Shown here: positions 44,707-53,344 of the stretch, in pieces
Numbering within the stretch: position 1 is the first letter of the stretch
How the letters are laid out: the number at the start of each line of letters is the position of its first letter
Source of the DNA: Streptomyces sp. GSL17-111
GTDB lineage: Bacteria; Actinomycetota; Actinomycetes; Streptomycetales; Streptomycetaceae
Direction of reading: 5' to 3'
NCBI RefSeq assembly: GCF_037911585.1
Contig: NZ_JBAJNS010000001.1
Location: 3,900,001 to 3,964,000 of the forward strand
DNA length: 64,000 nt
Translations under genes and position numbers: made by a program
The notes under the pieces: generated by a model
Databases searched by the model: none
Seen by the model: only the letters and a program-made list of their open reading frames with translations
What the model was told of the DNA's origin: nothing

Positions 44707-45408
44707 ATGCTGTTCACCGAGAAGGGCTCCGAACGGAGTCGCAACCGTCAGCCCGTCGTCGTCCGCCTCGCCGCCTCGCTCGCCGGTTTCGCCGGCGCCG
44801 CCGTCGGCGGTCCCGTCGTCATGGCGGGCAGCGCGCAGGCCGCTTCCGTCGAGACCTGGGAGAAGGTCGCCGAGTGCGAGTCGAGCGGTAACTGGCGCAT
44901 CAACACCGGAAACGGGTACTACGGCGGACTCCAGTTCGCCCAGTCCAGCTGGGAGGCGGCCGGCGGCCTCCGCTACGCGCCGCGCGCCGACCTGGCCACC
45001 AAGGAGCAGCAGATCGCCGTCGCCGAGCGGCTGCTCGACATGCAGGGCCCGGGCGCCTGGGCCTGCGCGGAGGAGGGCGGCCTCACCGCCGGCGCCCCGC
45101 CCGCGAACGTCGACCCCGAGGGCTCCTCCACGGGCGCGGACCGGCCCCCGCGCCCGCAACCGCAGCAGCAGGCGCCCGAGCAGGCGCCCCAGGCCGCTCC
45201 CCAGACGGAGCACCAGCACCAGACCCAGCAGCAGGAGCGGCCGCAGCAGTCGGGCGAGGGCGGCACCTACGTCGTGCGGGCCGGCGACACGCTGGCCGAC
45301 ATCGCCCAGCGGCACGGCACCACCTGGCAGGAGCTGTACGACCGCAACCGCTCCGTCGTCGGCGGCGACCCGAACCTCATCTTCCCCGGCCAGCGTCTGG
45401 TGGTGTGA
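44707..45408 (+). CDS. rpfA: Resuscitation-promoting factor RpfA (transglycosylase + LysM)
   Basis: 233 residues. Signal peptide cleaved near AQA-A (about residue 46), Rpf domain ETWEKVAECESSGNW with catalytic Glu, GNGYYGGLQFAQSSW, then a Gln/Pro-rich linker and C-terminal LysM (YVVRAGDTLADIAQRHGT ... LIFPGQRLVV). A secreted peptidoglycan hydrolase for spore germination. Position just before eno, the c-di-AMP switch and Crp sites support calling it RpfA. Confidence 0.93.
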   Translation: MLFTEKGSERSRNRQPVVVRLAASLAGFAGAAVGGPVVMAGSAQAASVETWEKVAECESSGNWRINTGNGYYGGLQFAQSSWEAAGGLRYAPRADLATKEQQIAVAERLLDMQGPGAWACAEEGGLTAGAPPANVDPEGSSTGADRPPRPQPQQQAPEQAPQAAPQTEHQHQTQQQERPQQSGEGGTYVVRAGDTLADIAQRHGTTWQELYDRNRSVVGGDPNLIFPGQRLVV

Positions 45409-45457
45409 CGGGCCGGACGCGCATCCCCGAGCCGTCCGGTGGGTACACGCCTCGCGA

Positions 45458-45489
45458 GCCCCGGTGCGCATCCCCCCGCGCACCGGGGC
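45458..45489 (+). terminator. Terminator after rpfA
   Basis: Perfect 12-bp stem GCCCCGGTGCGC (45458-45469) / GCGCACCGGGGC (45478-45489), 8-base loop. Confidence 0.8.
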
Positions 45490-45697
45490 GTCGGCCGCCG
45501 GGGCCGAACCCGTCCGTACGGCGAGACGTCGGCTTCCCCCACCCTTATCTTCAGTTGTTGAACAAACTGGTGCCACGCCGCTGAGCTGCGCTTTCACCGC
45601 AGCACCGCACGCCGGACGCGGGCCGAAGGCCCACGGCCGCCCCGGGGACCGTTAGGCTCCTGCCTCAGGAAGACCGACCCACACGAAGGAGACCCTC

Positions 45698-46978
45698 GTG
45701 CCGTCCATCGACGTCGTCGTAGCCCGCGAGATCCTCGACTCGCGAGGCAACCCCACGGTCGAGGTAGAGGTCGGCCTCGACGACAGCAGCACCGGCCGAG
45801 CGGCCGTGCCCTCCGGCGCGTCCACCGGCGCCTTCGAGGCCCTGGAGCTCCGCGACGGCGACAAGGCCCGCTACGGCGGCAAGGGTGTCGAGAAGGCGGT
45901 CCTCGCCGTCATCGAGCAGATCGGTCCGGAGCTCGTGGGCTACGACGCCACCGAGCAGCGCCTCATCGACCAGGCCATGCTCGACCTGGACGCCACCGCC
46001 GACAAGTCCTCGCTCGGCGCCAACGCCATCCTCGGTGTCTCCCTCGCCGTCGCGCACGCCGCCTCCGAGGCGTCCGACCTGCCGCTCTTCCGCTACCTCG
46101 GCGGCCCGAACGCGCACCTGCTGCCCGTGCCGATGATGAACATCCTCAACGGCGGCTCGCACGCGGACTCCAACGTGGACATCCAGGAGTTCATGATCGC
46201 CCCCATCGGCGCGGAGTCCTTCTCCGAGGCACTGCGCTGGGGCACCGAGGTCTACCACGCCCTCAAGGCGGTCCTGAAGGAGCGCGGCCTGTCCACCGGC
46301 CTCGGCGACGAGGGCGGCTTCGCCCCGAACCTCGGCTCCAACCGCGAGGCCCTGGATCTCATCCTGGAGGCCGTCAAGGCCGCCGGCTACACCCCCGGCC
46401 GCGACATCGCGCTCGCCCTGGACGTCGCCGCCTCCGAGTTCTACAAGGACGGCGCCTACCAGTTCGAGGGCAAGTCCCGCAGCGCCGCCGACATGACCGC
46501 CTACTACGGCGAGCTCGTCGACGCCTACCCGCTGGTCTCCATCGAGGACCCGCTGTTCGAGGACGACTGGGAGGGCTGGCAGACCATCACCGCCCAGCTC
46601 GGTGAGAAGGTCCAGCTCGTCGGCGACGACCTGTTCGTCACCAACCCCGAGCGTCTCCAGCGCGGCATCGACGACAAGGCCGGCAACGCCCTCTTGGTGA
46701 AGGTCAACCAGATCGGCTCGCTCACCGAGACCCTCGACGCCGTCGAGCTCGCCCAGCGCAGCGGCTTCAAGTGCATGATGTCGCACCGCTCCGGCGAGAC
46801 CGAGGACGTCACCATCGCCGACCTGGCCGTCGCCACCAACTGCGGCCAGATCAAGACCGGCGCCCCGGCCCGCTCCGAGCGCGTCGCCAAGTACAACCAG
46901 CTCCTGCGCATCGAGGAGATCCTCGACGACGCCGCCGTCTACGCCGGCCGCAGCGCCTTCCCGCGCTTCAAGGGCTGA
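45698..46978 (+). CDS. eno: Enolase
   Basis: 426 residues, standard length. Converts 2-phosphoglycerate to phosphoenolpyruvate in glycolysis. SGASTGAFEALELRDGD at the N-terminus, catalytic GDEGGFAPN, metal ligands in ALDVAASEF, SIEDPLFEDD and GDDLFVTN, and the signature LLVKVNQIGSLTET with SHRSGETED. GTG 45698 with GAAGGAG upstream; a TAGGCT -10 candidate is at 45653-45658. Confidence 0.98.
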   Translation: MPSIDVVVAREILDSRGNPTVEVEVGLDDSSTGRAAVPSGASTGAFEALELRDGDKARYGGKGVEKAVLAVIEQIGPELVGYDATEQRLIDQAMLDLDATADKSSLGANAILGVSLAVAHAASEASDLPLFRYLGGPNAHLLPVPMMNILNGGSHADSNVDIQEFMIAPIGAESFSEALRWGTEVYHALKAVLKERGLSTGLGDEGGFAPNLGSNREALDLILEAVKAAGYTPGRDIALALDVAASEFYKDGAYQFEGKSRSAADMTAYYGELVDAYPLVSIEDPLFEDDWEGWQTITAQLGEKVQLVGDDLFVTNPERLQRGIDDKAGNALLVKVNQIGSLTETLDAVELAQRSGFKCMMSHRSGETEDVTIADLAVATNCGQIKTGAPARSERVAKYNQLLRIEEILDDAAVYAGRSAFPRFKG

Positions 46979-47004
46979 CCCGCTACCGGGCCAGGCCCGC
47001 TGCC

Positions 47005-47043
47005 GCGTCCCGTCCCACGGCAACCGCCGGCGGGACGGGACGC
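47005..47043 (+). terminator. Hairpin between eno and the divIC/ftsB gene
   Basis: Perfect 12-bp stem GCGTCCCGTCCC (47005-47016) / GGGACGGGACGC (47032-47043) with a 15-base loop, 26 bases after the eno stop. May attenuate rather than stop transcription. Confidence 0.65.
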
Positions 47044-47087
47044 AGCCGCTCGCACGCACCATTTCGACGCGACCCCCGGGAGGCGAC

Positions 47088-47585
47088 GTGGCCGCGGAAC
47101 GGGAACGGTTCTCCACCGCCACCCGGCTCAGGGCCCTGGGTGAGCAGGCCGCCGCGCAGGTCTACCGCGCGCAGAACCGGCGGCTGCGGCACGGTCCGCG
47201 CCGCAACCGGCTCACCGGGCGCGCCGCGCTGCTCGCGCTCGTCCTGTGCTCGCTGGTCGTCGCGCTCGCCTACCCCACGCGCACCTACGTCTCCCAGCGC
47301 TCCGACATCGCCGAGGAGCGCCACAAGCTGGCCGAGACCGAGGAACGCGTCGCGGAGCTGCGCGAGCTGAAGGCCCGCCTCCAGGACCCCGCCTACGTCG
47401 AGCAGCTCGCGCGCAAGCACCTGCACTACGTCCGCGCCGGGGAGACCGGCTACATCGTCCAGGGGGACACCGACGCCGAAGACGAGGCCGACCGCCGCGC
47501 CCGGGAGGAAGCGGACCACGACGCGGCCGACCGCGCCTGGTACCGCACCTTCTTCGACGGCCTCGACCGCGCCGACCGCTCCTGA
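47088..47585 (+). CDS. divIC: Septum formation initiator FtsB/DivIC
   Basis: 165 residues from GTG 47088 after CGGGAGGCG. Basic cytoplasmic N-terminus, one transmembrane helix (AALLALVLCSLVVALAYP, about residues 46-63), a coiled coil (SDIAEERHKLAETEERVAELREL) and DPAYVEQLARKHLHYVRAGETGYIV, the family hallmark. Part of the FtsL-FtsB-FtsQ division complex. In S. coelicolor, divIC lies next to eno. Confidence 0.93.
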   Translation: MAAERERFSTATRLRALGEQAAAQVYRAQNRRLRHGPRRNRLTGRAALLALVLCSLVVALAYPTRTYVSQRSDIAEERHKLAETEERVAELRELKARLQDPAYVEQLARKHLHYVRAGETGYIVQGDTDAEDEADRRAREEADHDAADRAWYRTFFDGLDRADRS

Positions 47586-47675
47586 CCCCAGCCGCCCCTT
47601 CCGACCCGCCGCCCCCCGCTCCGCCGCCCCACCCGACCACCCGACCGCCCACGCCGGAAAGACGCGCCGCCCGCC

Positions 47676-48251
47676 ATGGACACTCCGCCGCCCCCGACCG
47701 AACCCACGCCGCCCACCGAGGCGGACGTCGCCGCCTTCAAGGCGCAGCTCGGCCGGCCGCCGCGCGGCCTGCGGGCCATCGCCCACCGCTGCCCCTGCGG
47801 ACAGCCCGACGTCGTCGAGACGGCCCCCCGGCTGGAGGACGGCACCCCCTTCCCGACGACGTACTACCTGACCTGCCCCCGCGCGGCCTCCGCGATCGGC
47901 ACGCTGGAGGCGGAGGGCGTCATGAAGGAGATGACGGCGCGCCTCGCCACCGACCCCGAGCTGGCCGCCGCCTACCGCGCCGCGCACGAGGACTACCTCG
48001 CCCGCCGTGACGCCATCGAGGTCCTGGAGGGCTTCCCCAGCGCGGGCGGCATGCCGGACCGGGTCAAGTGCCTGCACGTCCTCGTCGGCCACTCCCTCGC
48101 CGCCGGCCCCGGCGTCAACCCGCTCGGCGACGAGGCCCTGGCCATGCTGCCGGAGTGGTGGCGCAAGGGCTCCTGCGTCCCCACCGCCCCGGCCGCCGAC
48201 TCCGCCCCGGCCGCCGACTCCGACTCCGACTCCGAGGAGAGCGACCGATGA
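47676..48251 (+). CDS. DUF501 family protein
   Basis: 191 residues. Hallmarks: LGRPPRGLRAIAHRCPCGQPDVVETAPRL, PTTYYLTCPRAASAIGTLEAEGVM, and RVKCLHVLVGHSLAAGPGVNPLGDEAL with several conserved Cys and His, suggesting a metal site. Function unknown; always near eno and ppx in actinobacteria. An Ala-Asp-Ser repeat (PAADS) ends the protein. ATGA overlap with ppx. Confidence 0.92.
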   Translation: MDTPPPPTEPTPPTEADVAAFKAQLGRPPRGLRAIAHRCPCGQPDVVETAPRLEDGTPFPTTYYLTCPRAASAIGTLEAEGVMKEMTARLATDPELAAAYRAAHEDYLARRDAIEVLEGFPSAGGMPDRVKCLHVLVGHSLAAGPGVNPLGDEALAMLPEWWRKGSCVPTAPAADSAPAADSDSDSEESDR

Positions 48252-49186
48252 CCCGCGTCGCCGCCGTCGACTGCGGCACGAACTCCATCCGCCTGCTCGT
48301 CGCCGACCTCGACGCGGCCACCGGCGGCTTCACCGAGCTGGACCGCCGCATGCAGGTCGTCCGGCTCGGCCAGGACGTCGACCGCACCGGCCGGCTCGCC
48401 CCCGAGGCGCTGGAGCGCACGTTCGCCGCCTGCCGCGAGTACGCCGAGGTCATCCGCTCCCTGGACGCCTCCCGGGTCCGCTTCGTCGCCACCTCGGCCT
48501 CCCGCGACGCGGAGAACCGGGACGCCTTCGTGCGCGGCGTCGTCGACATCCTCGGCGTCGAGCCCGAGGTCGTCACGGGCGACCAGGAGGCCGCGTTCTC
48601 CTTCACCGGCGCCACGAAGGAGCTCACCGGCGCGGGCCTGGACACGCCTTACCTCGTCACCGACATCGGCGGCGGCTCCACCGAACTCGTCGTCGGCACC
48701 GACGGGGTGAGCGCGGCCCGCAGCGTCGACATCGGCTGCGTCCGCATGACCGAGCGTCACCTCGTCCGCGACGGCGCCGTCACCGACCCGCCCACCGCCG
48801 AGCAGATCGCCGCCATACGGGCCGACGTGGACACGGCGCTCGACGCCGCCGAGAAGACCGTCCCGCTGACCTCCGCCCGCACCCTGGTGGGCCTGGCCGG
48901 GTCCGTCACCACCGTCGCAGCCATCGCGCTCGACCTCCCCGCCTACGACCCGGCCGCCACCCACCACGCCCGCGTCTCCCTGGACCGGGTGCGCGAGATC
49001 ACCGACCGGCTCGTCCACTCCACCCACGCCGAGCGCGCCGCCATCCCCGTCATGCACCCCGGCCGCGTCGACGTCATCGCGGCCGGTGCCGTCATCCTCC
49101 AGGCGGTCATGGAGCGCTCCGGTGCCGAGGAGGTCGTCGTCTCCGAACACGACATCCTCGACGGCATCGCCTGGACCCTCGCCTGA
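48248..49186 (+). CDS. ppx: Ppx/GppA exopolyphosphatase-like phosphatase
   Basis: 312 residues from ATG 48248. Actin-like ATPase fold: RVAAVDCGTNSIRLLVAD (phosphate 1), FVATSASRDAENRD, the catalytic Glu in TGDQEAAFSF, DIGGGSTELVV (phosphate 2) and GLAGSVTTVAA. This short two-domain form lacks the C-terminal HD domain. Acts on polyphosphate or pppGpp, so it links phosphate and stringent responses. Confidence 0.93.
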   Translation: MTRVAAVDCGTNSIRLLVADLDAATGGFTELDRRMQVVRLGQDVDRTGRLAPEALERTFAACREYAEVIRSLDASRVRFVATSASRDAENRDAFVRGVVDILGVEPEVVTGDQEAAFSFTGATKELTGAGLDTPYLVTDIGGGSTELVVGTDGVSAARSVDIGCVRMTERHLVRDGAVTDPPTAEQIAAIRADVDTALDAAEKTVPLTSARTLVGLAGSVTTVAAIALDLPAYDPAATHHARVSLDRVREITDRLVHSTHAERAAIPVMHPGRVDVIAAGAVILQAVMERSGAEEVVVSEHDILDGIAWTLA

Positions 49187-49197
49187 CCGACCGGTCG

Positions 49198-49467
49198 TCA
49201 CGTACGCCGGTAGACCTCCCGCCGGTTGCCCACCGTGACGACCAGCACGACGAGTGCGCCGTCGTCTACCCGGTAGGCGACGCGGAAGGAACCGACCCGA
49301 AGCCGGTAGAGATCCGAGGTGCCGACGAGCTTCTTCACGTCGTGGCCCTCGGCGTACGGGTCATCGCCGAGAGCTGTCAGCGCGGTCAGGATTCGCATGG
49401 CATCGGTTCGGCGGATGCCGCGGAGTTGCCGCCTGGCTGTGGTGGTGAACCGGAACGCGTACTTCAC
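49198..49467 (-). CDS. RelE/ParE-family toxin
   Basis: 89 residues from GTG 49467. KYAFRFTTTARRQLRGIRR, DPYAEGHDVKKLVGTSDLYRLRVGSFRVAYRVDDG and VGNRREVYRRT fit RelE-type mRNA interferases. GTGA overlap with the antitoxin stop shows a coupled TA operon. Convergent with ppx. Confidence 0.9.
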   Translation of the reverse strand: MKYAFRFTTTARRQLRGIRRTDAMRILTALTALGDDPYAEGHDVKKLVGTSDLYRLRVGSFRVAYRVDDGALVVLVVTVGNRREVYRRT

Positions 49468-49736
49468 GCCGCATCGTCGGTCTGCTCGGTGAACAGGTCC
49501 GCCAGCAGCTCGGCCATGGTCACGGTGGGACCGCCTTCGGCCAGCACCGCTTCCGCCTCTCGGGCCAGCATGACGTCGGCTGCCTCCTCCAGCGCCTCGA
49601 AGTCCGCGATCGGCACCACGGCCGCCACGGGCGTGCCGTTGCGCGTGATCACCGTCGGCGTACCGTCGGCGGCCTGGTTGATGTGTTCTGCGAGGTGCGC
49701 GCGTGCTTCCCTGACGGTCGCGCTGTTCTCGGTCAT
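49464..49736 (-). CDS. Phd/YefM-family antitoxin
   Basis: 90 residues from ATG 49736 (MTENSATVREARAHLAEHIN); an upstream ATG at 49766 sits in the operator and is less likely. PTVITRNGTPVAAVVPIADFEAL is the Phd/YefM DNA-binding fold; the acidic C-terminus would wrap the toxin. Confidence 0.9.
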   Translation of the reverse strand: MTENSATVREARAHLAEHINQAADGTPTVITRNGTPVAAVVPIADFEALEEAADVMLAREAEAVLAEGGPTVTMAELLADLFTEQTDDAA

Positions 49737-49744
49737 GGGCGAAA

Positions 49745-49766
49745 GTGTACGCACTGTCGTGTACAC
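49745..49766. promoter_or_regulatory. Operator-like repeats in the TA promoter
   Basis: GTGTAC at 49745-49750 and the palindrome GTGTACAC at 49759-49766, 14 bases centre to centre, directly upstream of the antitoxin start. YefM-type antitoxins bind such boxes to repress their own operon. Confidence 0.6.
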
Positions 49767-49862
49767 AATGCAATGCGCACGCGTTGAGCCCGTGGTCTGT
49801 CGCGTACGACAGTGGACGTCCCGCCGGTTGCCCGGTGTGACGGCCAGGACGACGCGTGCGCC

Positions 49863-49989
49863 TCACCCTGAGCCGTGAACGTGCTCGCGGCCCCAGGCAC
49901 CGAGGGGTTCGAGGGCCGTGTTGAGGGAATGCCCGAGCGGTGTCAGGGAGTACTCGACGCGGGGCGGTCCGCGCACTTCGAAGTGCGTA
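49863..49989 (-). pseudogene. Remnant of an HxlR-family regulator (C-terminal 40 residues)
   Basis: Minus-strand reading gives FEVRGPPRVEYSLTPLGHSL and then NTALEPLGAWGREHVHGSG before TGA at 49863-49865. PPRVEYSLTPLG is the wing of HxlR proteins. The first two thirds, including the recognition helix, are gone: the frame ends at a 16-bp palindrome (CGCACTTC/GAAGTGCG, 49972-49987) where a plus-strand oxidoreductase remnant begins. Confidence 0.8.
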
Positions 49990-50671
49990 CTTGATCAACT
50001 TCTCGTCGCCGCGAAGGCCGAACCGCTCGCCGGGGCGGGCGCGTACGTGGCCGCCGACGCCGCCGAGGCCGTCGCCGCGAGCCGGCTCGTCGTCGCCGTC
50101 TTCCTGGACGACGCCTCGGTCGGTGACGTGCTGGCCGGCACCGACCTGTCCGGCAGGGACCTGGTCAATCTCACCACCGGAACCCCCGCCGACGGCCGCG
50201 CCCGCGCCGAGTGGGCCCGCGAGCGGGGGGCGCGCTTCGTGGACGGCGGCATCATGGCCGTCCCCCCGATGATCGGCGTCCCCGAGTCCGGGGCGTCCGT
50301 CTTCTACAGCGGCTCCAAGGAGCTGATGGACGCCCACCGGGACACACTCGGCGTTCCGGCCGACGTCCAGTACGTGGGCGAGGACCCCGGCTTCGCCCCC
50401 CCTGCTCACCGGCTGGCTCACGGCCATGGCCACCATGACGGACCAGACGGCCGAGCAACTGGAGAGCGGTGACTACGCGAAGGGCGTCGTGTCCACCCTC
50501 GCCATGCAGGTCGCCGGGAACGCGACGCTGCTGCGCACGGCTCGCGAACAGGGCGTCAGCACCGAGCTCCTGACGCCGTACACGGACGCCATGGCCCGGC
50601 TCGTCGCGGACGGCCGGGGCGCGGAGGACACCACCGGCATCGTCGACCTCCTCCTCGCCACCCGCCCCTGA
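49990..50671 (+). pseudogene. Broken imine-reductase-like NAD(P)-binding protein
   Basis: Frame 1 reads AKAEPLAGAGAYVAADAAEA through VDGGIMAVPPMIGVPESGAS to YVGEDPGFAP, typical of the imine reductase/beta-hydroxyacid dehydrogenase group. The first 30 or so residues with the GxGxMG nucleotide site are missing. At about 50395-50402 the coding shifts by one frame and continues as LLTGWLTAMATMTDQTAEQL to LLLATRP (stop 50669-50671); about 35-45 residues of the dimer helix are also gone at that point. So there is a 5' loss and an internal deletion with frameshift. Confidence 0.8.
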
Positions 50672-50714
50672 CGGCCGGACCCGGCAGCCGGGGTCGCGCC
50701 CCGGGACGGCACGC

Positions 50715-51128
50715 CTAGCGTGTCAGCGGGAAGGCGCCGCGCACGGCGTCGAGCATCCTCCGGTGTGTGGTGATCCAGTCCTCTTCCGTCCTGACGGGGA
50801 CGGTGGTGCAGATCATGGAATCGACGACGTCGTAGACGCTGATCTCCGTGCAGCCGCTTTCCCCTTCGAGGTCGACCCTGAGGCGGGGGGAGCGTCCACT
50901 CTGCAGCCAGGTGACGTCGTCGCCTGACGCGAGGGAGTCCAGCGCGGCGCTCCAGTCATCGAGGTCGTACGAGGTGACAAACAGGTCCAGGTGCCCGTTG
51001 ACGAAAGCGCTCGACACGGTGGTCTCGCATCTGAGGACGTCAAATCCTTCGTGCTCCTCGAAACGCTCCCCGCTCACCACCTTGACCACGACGCCCTGCT
51101 CTTCGTCGGTCAGATTGATCAGGTACAT
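50715..51128 (-). CDS. DUF5959-like protein
   Basis: 137 residues from ATG 51128 with GAGGGAC just before. INLTDEEQGVVVKVV, TTVSSAFVNGHLDLFVTSYDLDDWSAALDSL and WLQSGRSPRLRVDLEGE fit the DUF5959 group of Streptomyces. An all-beta/alpha small cytosolic protein of unknown function. Stands alone. Confidence 0.65.
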   Translation of the reverse strand: MYLINLTDEEQGVVVKVVSGERFEEHEGFDVLRCETTVSSAFVNGHLDLFVTSYDLDDWSAALDSLASGDDVTWLQSGRSPRLRVDLEGESGCTEISVYDVVDSMICTTVPVRTEEDWITTHRRMLDAVRGAFPLTR

Positions 51129-51248
51129 GTCCCTCGTTCCCCCGGGTCGACCGCGCTCCTCGTGGTTGACCCGACGGGCGGCCGGGGACGCCAGGAGGTG
51201 CGGGGGGCAGTCGGGGCGGTGGGACGCCCGCGAGGACGAGGAGGGCGT

Positions 51249-52919
51249 ATGGGTGACGGGGTGACGGGGGAGTTCCGGGCGGCGCGGGACTTCCTGCTGC
51301 GGCACCGGGAGGACTACGCGGCGGCGTACGCGGGGTTCCGGTGGCCGCGTCCCGAGCGGTTCAACTGGGCGCTGGACTGGTTCGACGTCATCGCGGAGGG
51401 CAACGGGGCGACGGCGCTGCACGTCGTCGAGGAGGACGGGAGCGAGGTCAGGGTCTCGTTCGCGGAGCTGTCCCGCCGCTCGGCGCGGGTGGCGAACTGG
51501 CTGCGCGGCGTGGGGGTGCAGGCCGGGGACCGGGTGCTGGTCATGCTGGGCAACCAGGTGGAGCTGTGGGAGACGGCGCTGGCGGCGATGAAGCTGCGCG
51601 CGGTCGTCATCCCGGCGACCCCGCAGCTCGGTCCCGCCGACCTGCGGGACCGGGTCGCGCGCGGCGGGGTGCGGCACGTGGTCGCGCGGTCGGAGGACGC
51701 GGGGAAGTTCGACGCCGTGCCGGGCGCGTACACGCGGGTCGCGACGGGGACGCCCGTCGCGGGGTGGCGGGCGTACGCGGAGGCGGAGGCCGCGCCGGAC
51801 GCCTTCGAGCCGGACGGCGTCACCCACGCGCACGATCCCCTGCTGCTCTACTTCACCTCGGGGACGACGTCCCGACCGAAACTGGTGGAGCACACCCACG
51901 TCTCCTACCCGGTGGGCCACTTGTCCACGATGTACTGGATCGGGCTGCGTCCCGGGGACGTGCACCTCAACATCTCCTCGCCCGGGTGGGCGAAGCACGC
52001 GTGGTCGAACCTGTTCGCGCCGTGGAACGCCGAGGCGACCGTCTTCATCCACCACTACGGCCGGTTCGACCCCGTCCGGCTGATGGCGGAGATGGACCGG
52101 GTCGGGGTGACGTCCTTCTGCGCGCCGCCCACCGTGTGGCGCATGCTCATCCAGGCGGACCTGGGGCTGCTGCGGACGCCTCCGCGCGAGGTGGTGGCGG
52201 CCGGGGAGCCGCTCAACCCGGAGGTCATCGAGGCGGTGCGGCGGGGGTGGGGCGTCGTCATCCGGGACGGTTTCGGGCAGACGGAGACCTCGGTGCAGGT
52301 CGCCAACACCCCGGGCCAGCGGCTCAAGCCGGGATCGATGGGGCGGCCCTGCCCCGGCTACGCGGTGGAGTTGCTCGACCCGGTGACGGGGGAGCCGGGA
52401 GCGGCGGAGGGCGAGATCGCCCTGGACCTCGCGCGGCGGCCGGTGGGGCTCATGACGGGCTACCACGGGGACGCGGAGCGCACGGCCTCGGCCATGGCGG
52501 ACGGCTACTACCGCACGGGCGACATCGGTGCCCGGGACGCCGACGGGTACGTGACGTACGTGGGCCGGGCGGACGACGTGTTCAAGGCCTCCGACTACAA
52601 GATCAGCCCGTTCGAGCTGGAGAGCGCGCTGCTGGAGCACGAGGCGGTGGCGGAGGCGGCCGTCGTGCCCGCGCCGGATCCGGTACGGCTGGCGGTGCCG
52701 AAGGCGTACGTCGTCCTGGCGGCGGGCTGGGAGCCCGGCCCGGAGACGGCGCGGGCCCTGTTCGCGCACTCCCGCGCGGTGCTCGCGCCGTACCAGCGGG
52801 TCCGGCGCATCGAGTTCGCGGAGCTGCCGAAGACGGTCTCGGGGAAGATCCGCCGGGTGGAGCTGCGGGAGGCCACGGCGCGGGGTTCGGACGCCGAGTA
52901 CCGCGAGGGTGAGGTCTGA
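51249..52919 (+). CDS. Acyl-CoA synthetase (medium-chain/acetyl type)
   Basis: 556 residues from ATG 51249 with GAGGAGGG upstream. ANL motifs: YFTSGTTSRPKLVEHTH (A3), DGFGQTETSVQV (A5), YYRTGDIGARDADGYVTYVGRADDVFKASDYKISP (A7/A8) and the acyl-activating Lys near PKTVSGKIRRVELR. The DGFGQTET box and length resemble the ACSM/AcsA group, which makes acyl-CoA from short or medium fatty acids. No obvious operon partner. Confidence 0.9.
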   Translation: MGDGVTGEFRAARDFLLRHREDYAAAYAGFRWPRPERFNWALDWFDVIAEGNGATALHVVEEDGSEVRVSFAELSRRSARVANWLRGVGVQAGDRVLVMLGNQVELWETALAAMKLRAVVIPATPQLGPADLRDRVARGGVRHVVARSEDAGKFDAVPGAYTRVATGTPVAGWRAYAEAEAAPDAFEPDGVTHAHDPLLLYFTSGTTSRPKLVEHTHVSYPVGHLSTMYWIGLRPGDVHLNISSPGWAKHAWSNLFAPWNAEATVFIHHYGRFDPVRLMAEMDRVGVTSFCAPPTVWRMLIQADLGLLRTPPREVVAAGEPLNPEVIEAVRRGWGVVIRDGFGQTETSVQVANTPGQRLKPGSMGRPCPGYAVELLDPVTGEPGAAEGEIALDLARRPVGLMTGYHGDAERTASAMADGYYRTGDIGARDADGYVTYVGRADDVFKASDYKISPFELESALLEHEAVAEAAVVPAPDPVRLAVPKAYVVLAAGWEPGPETARALFAHSRAVLAPYQRVRRIEFAELPKTVSGKIRRVELREATARGSDAEYREGEV

Positions 52920-53021
52920 CCGGCGGGGTCCACGGCCGGGTCCGAGGCGGGGTTCCGGAGGGGCCGGAGGTGCCCCGTCAGGCGCTCGCGGCCGCCGCCA
53001 CGCCCGTCCGCGCGGGAAAGT

Positions 53022-53039
53022 TCGTGAAGTTCTTCACAA
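53022..53039. promoter_or_regulatory. Rex operator candidate 1
   Basis: TCGTGAA-GTTC-TTCACAA differs by one base from the Rex consensus TTGTGAA-N4-TTCACAA. Rex senses NADH/NAD+ and represses respiratory genes. Confidence 0.65.
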
Positions 53040-53292
53040 GGAAAAGTGCCCTGCGGGGCCGGAATCGTCGATTTCGGGGAGCGCGGAGCGCTGTTGTGGA
53101 GGTCGGGCACCGTGATCGGCTGCGTTTCGCAGGCGTGGAAGTCCGATTCCGTTGGCCGGGGTTAAGCTTCCCCTGACCGTAACCTCGCAGCTCACGGCGT
53201 GGGTGCAACGTGCGGTGAGGTAGGTGGGTTCCCGGGTTCGGATGTGGCTCCGGTCACGGGGCGGCGGAGTGTAGCAGAACGGGCGGAAGTGC

Positions 53293-53310
53293 TTGTGAAG
53301 GGGCTCACGA
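53293..53310. promoter_or_regulatory. Rex operator candidate 2, close to the ndh start
   Basis: TTGTGAA-GGGG-CTCACGA: one perfect half and one with two mismatches, 35-52 bases before ATG 53345, where a bound repressor would block the promoter. Confidence 0.6.
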
Positions 53311-53344
53311 GCGTGGCCCGATCAGGTGCTGGATACTCGATGGC

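Larger units (their letters stand above)
52920..53344. promoter_or_regulatory. ndh upstream region
   Basis: 425 bp without a credible gene. It carries two Rex-like operators (listed apart) and GATACT at 53332-53337, whose end is 7 bases before ATG 53345 and could produce a leaderless message. Confidence 0.55.

Noticed and set aside
49198..50436. 412-codon minus-strand frame covering the toxin
   Set aside because: Only the last 89 codons (from GTG 49467) match RelE/ParE; the upstream part overlaps the antitoxin in another frame and the enzyme remnant.
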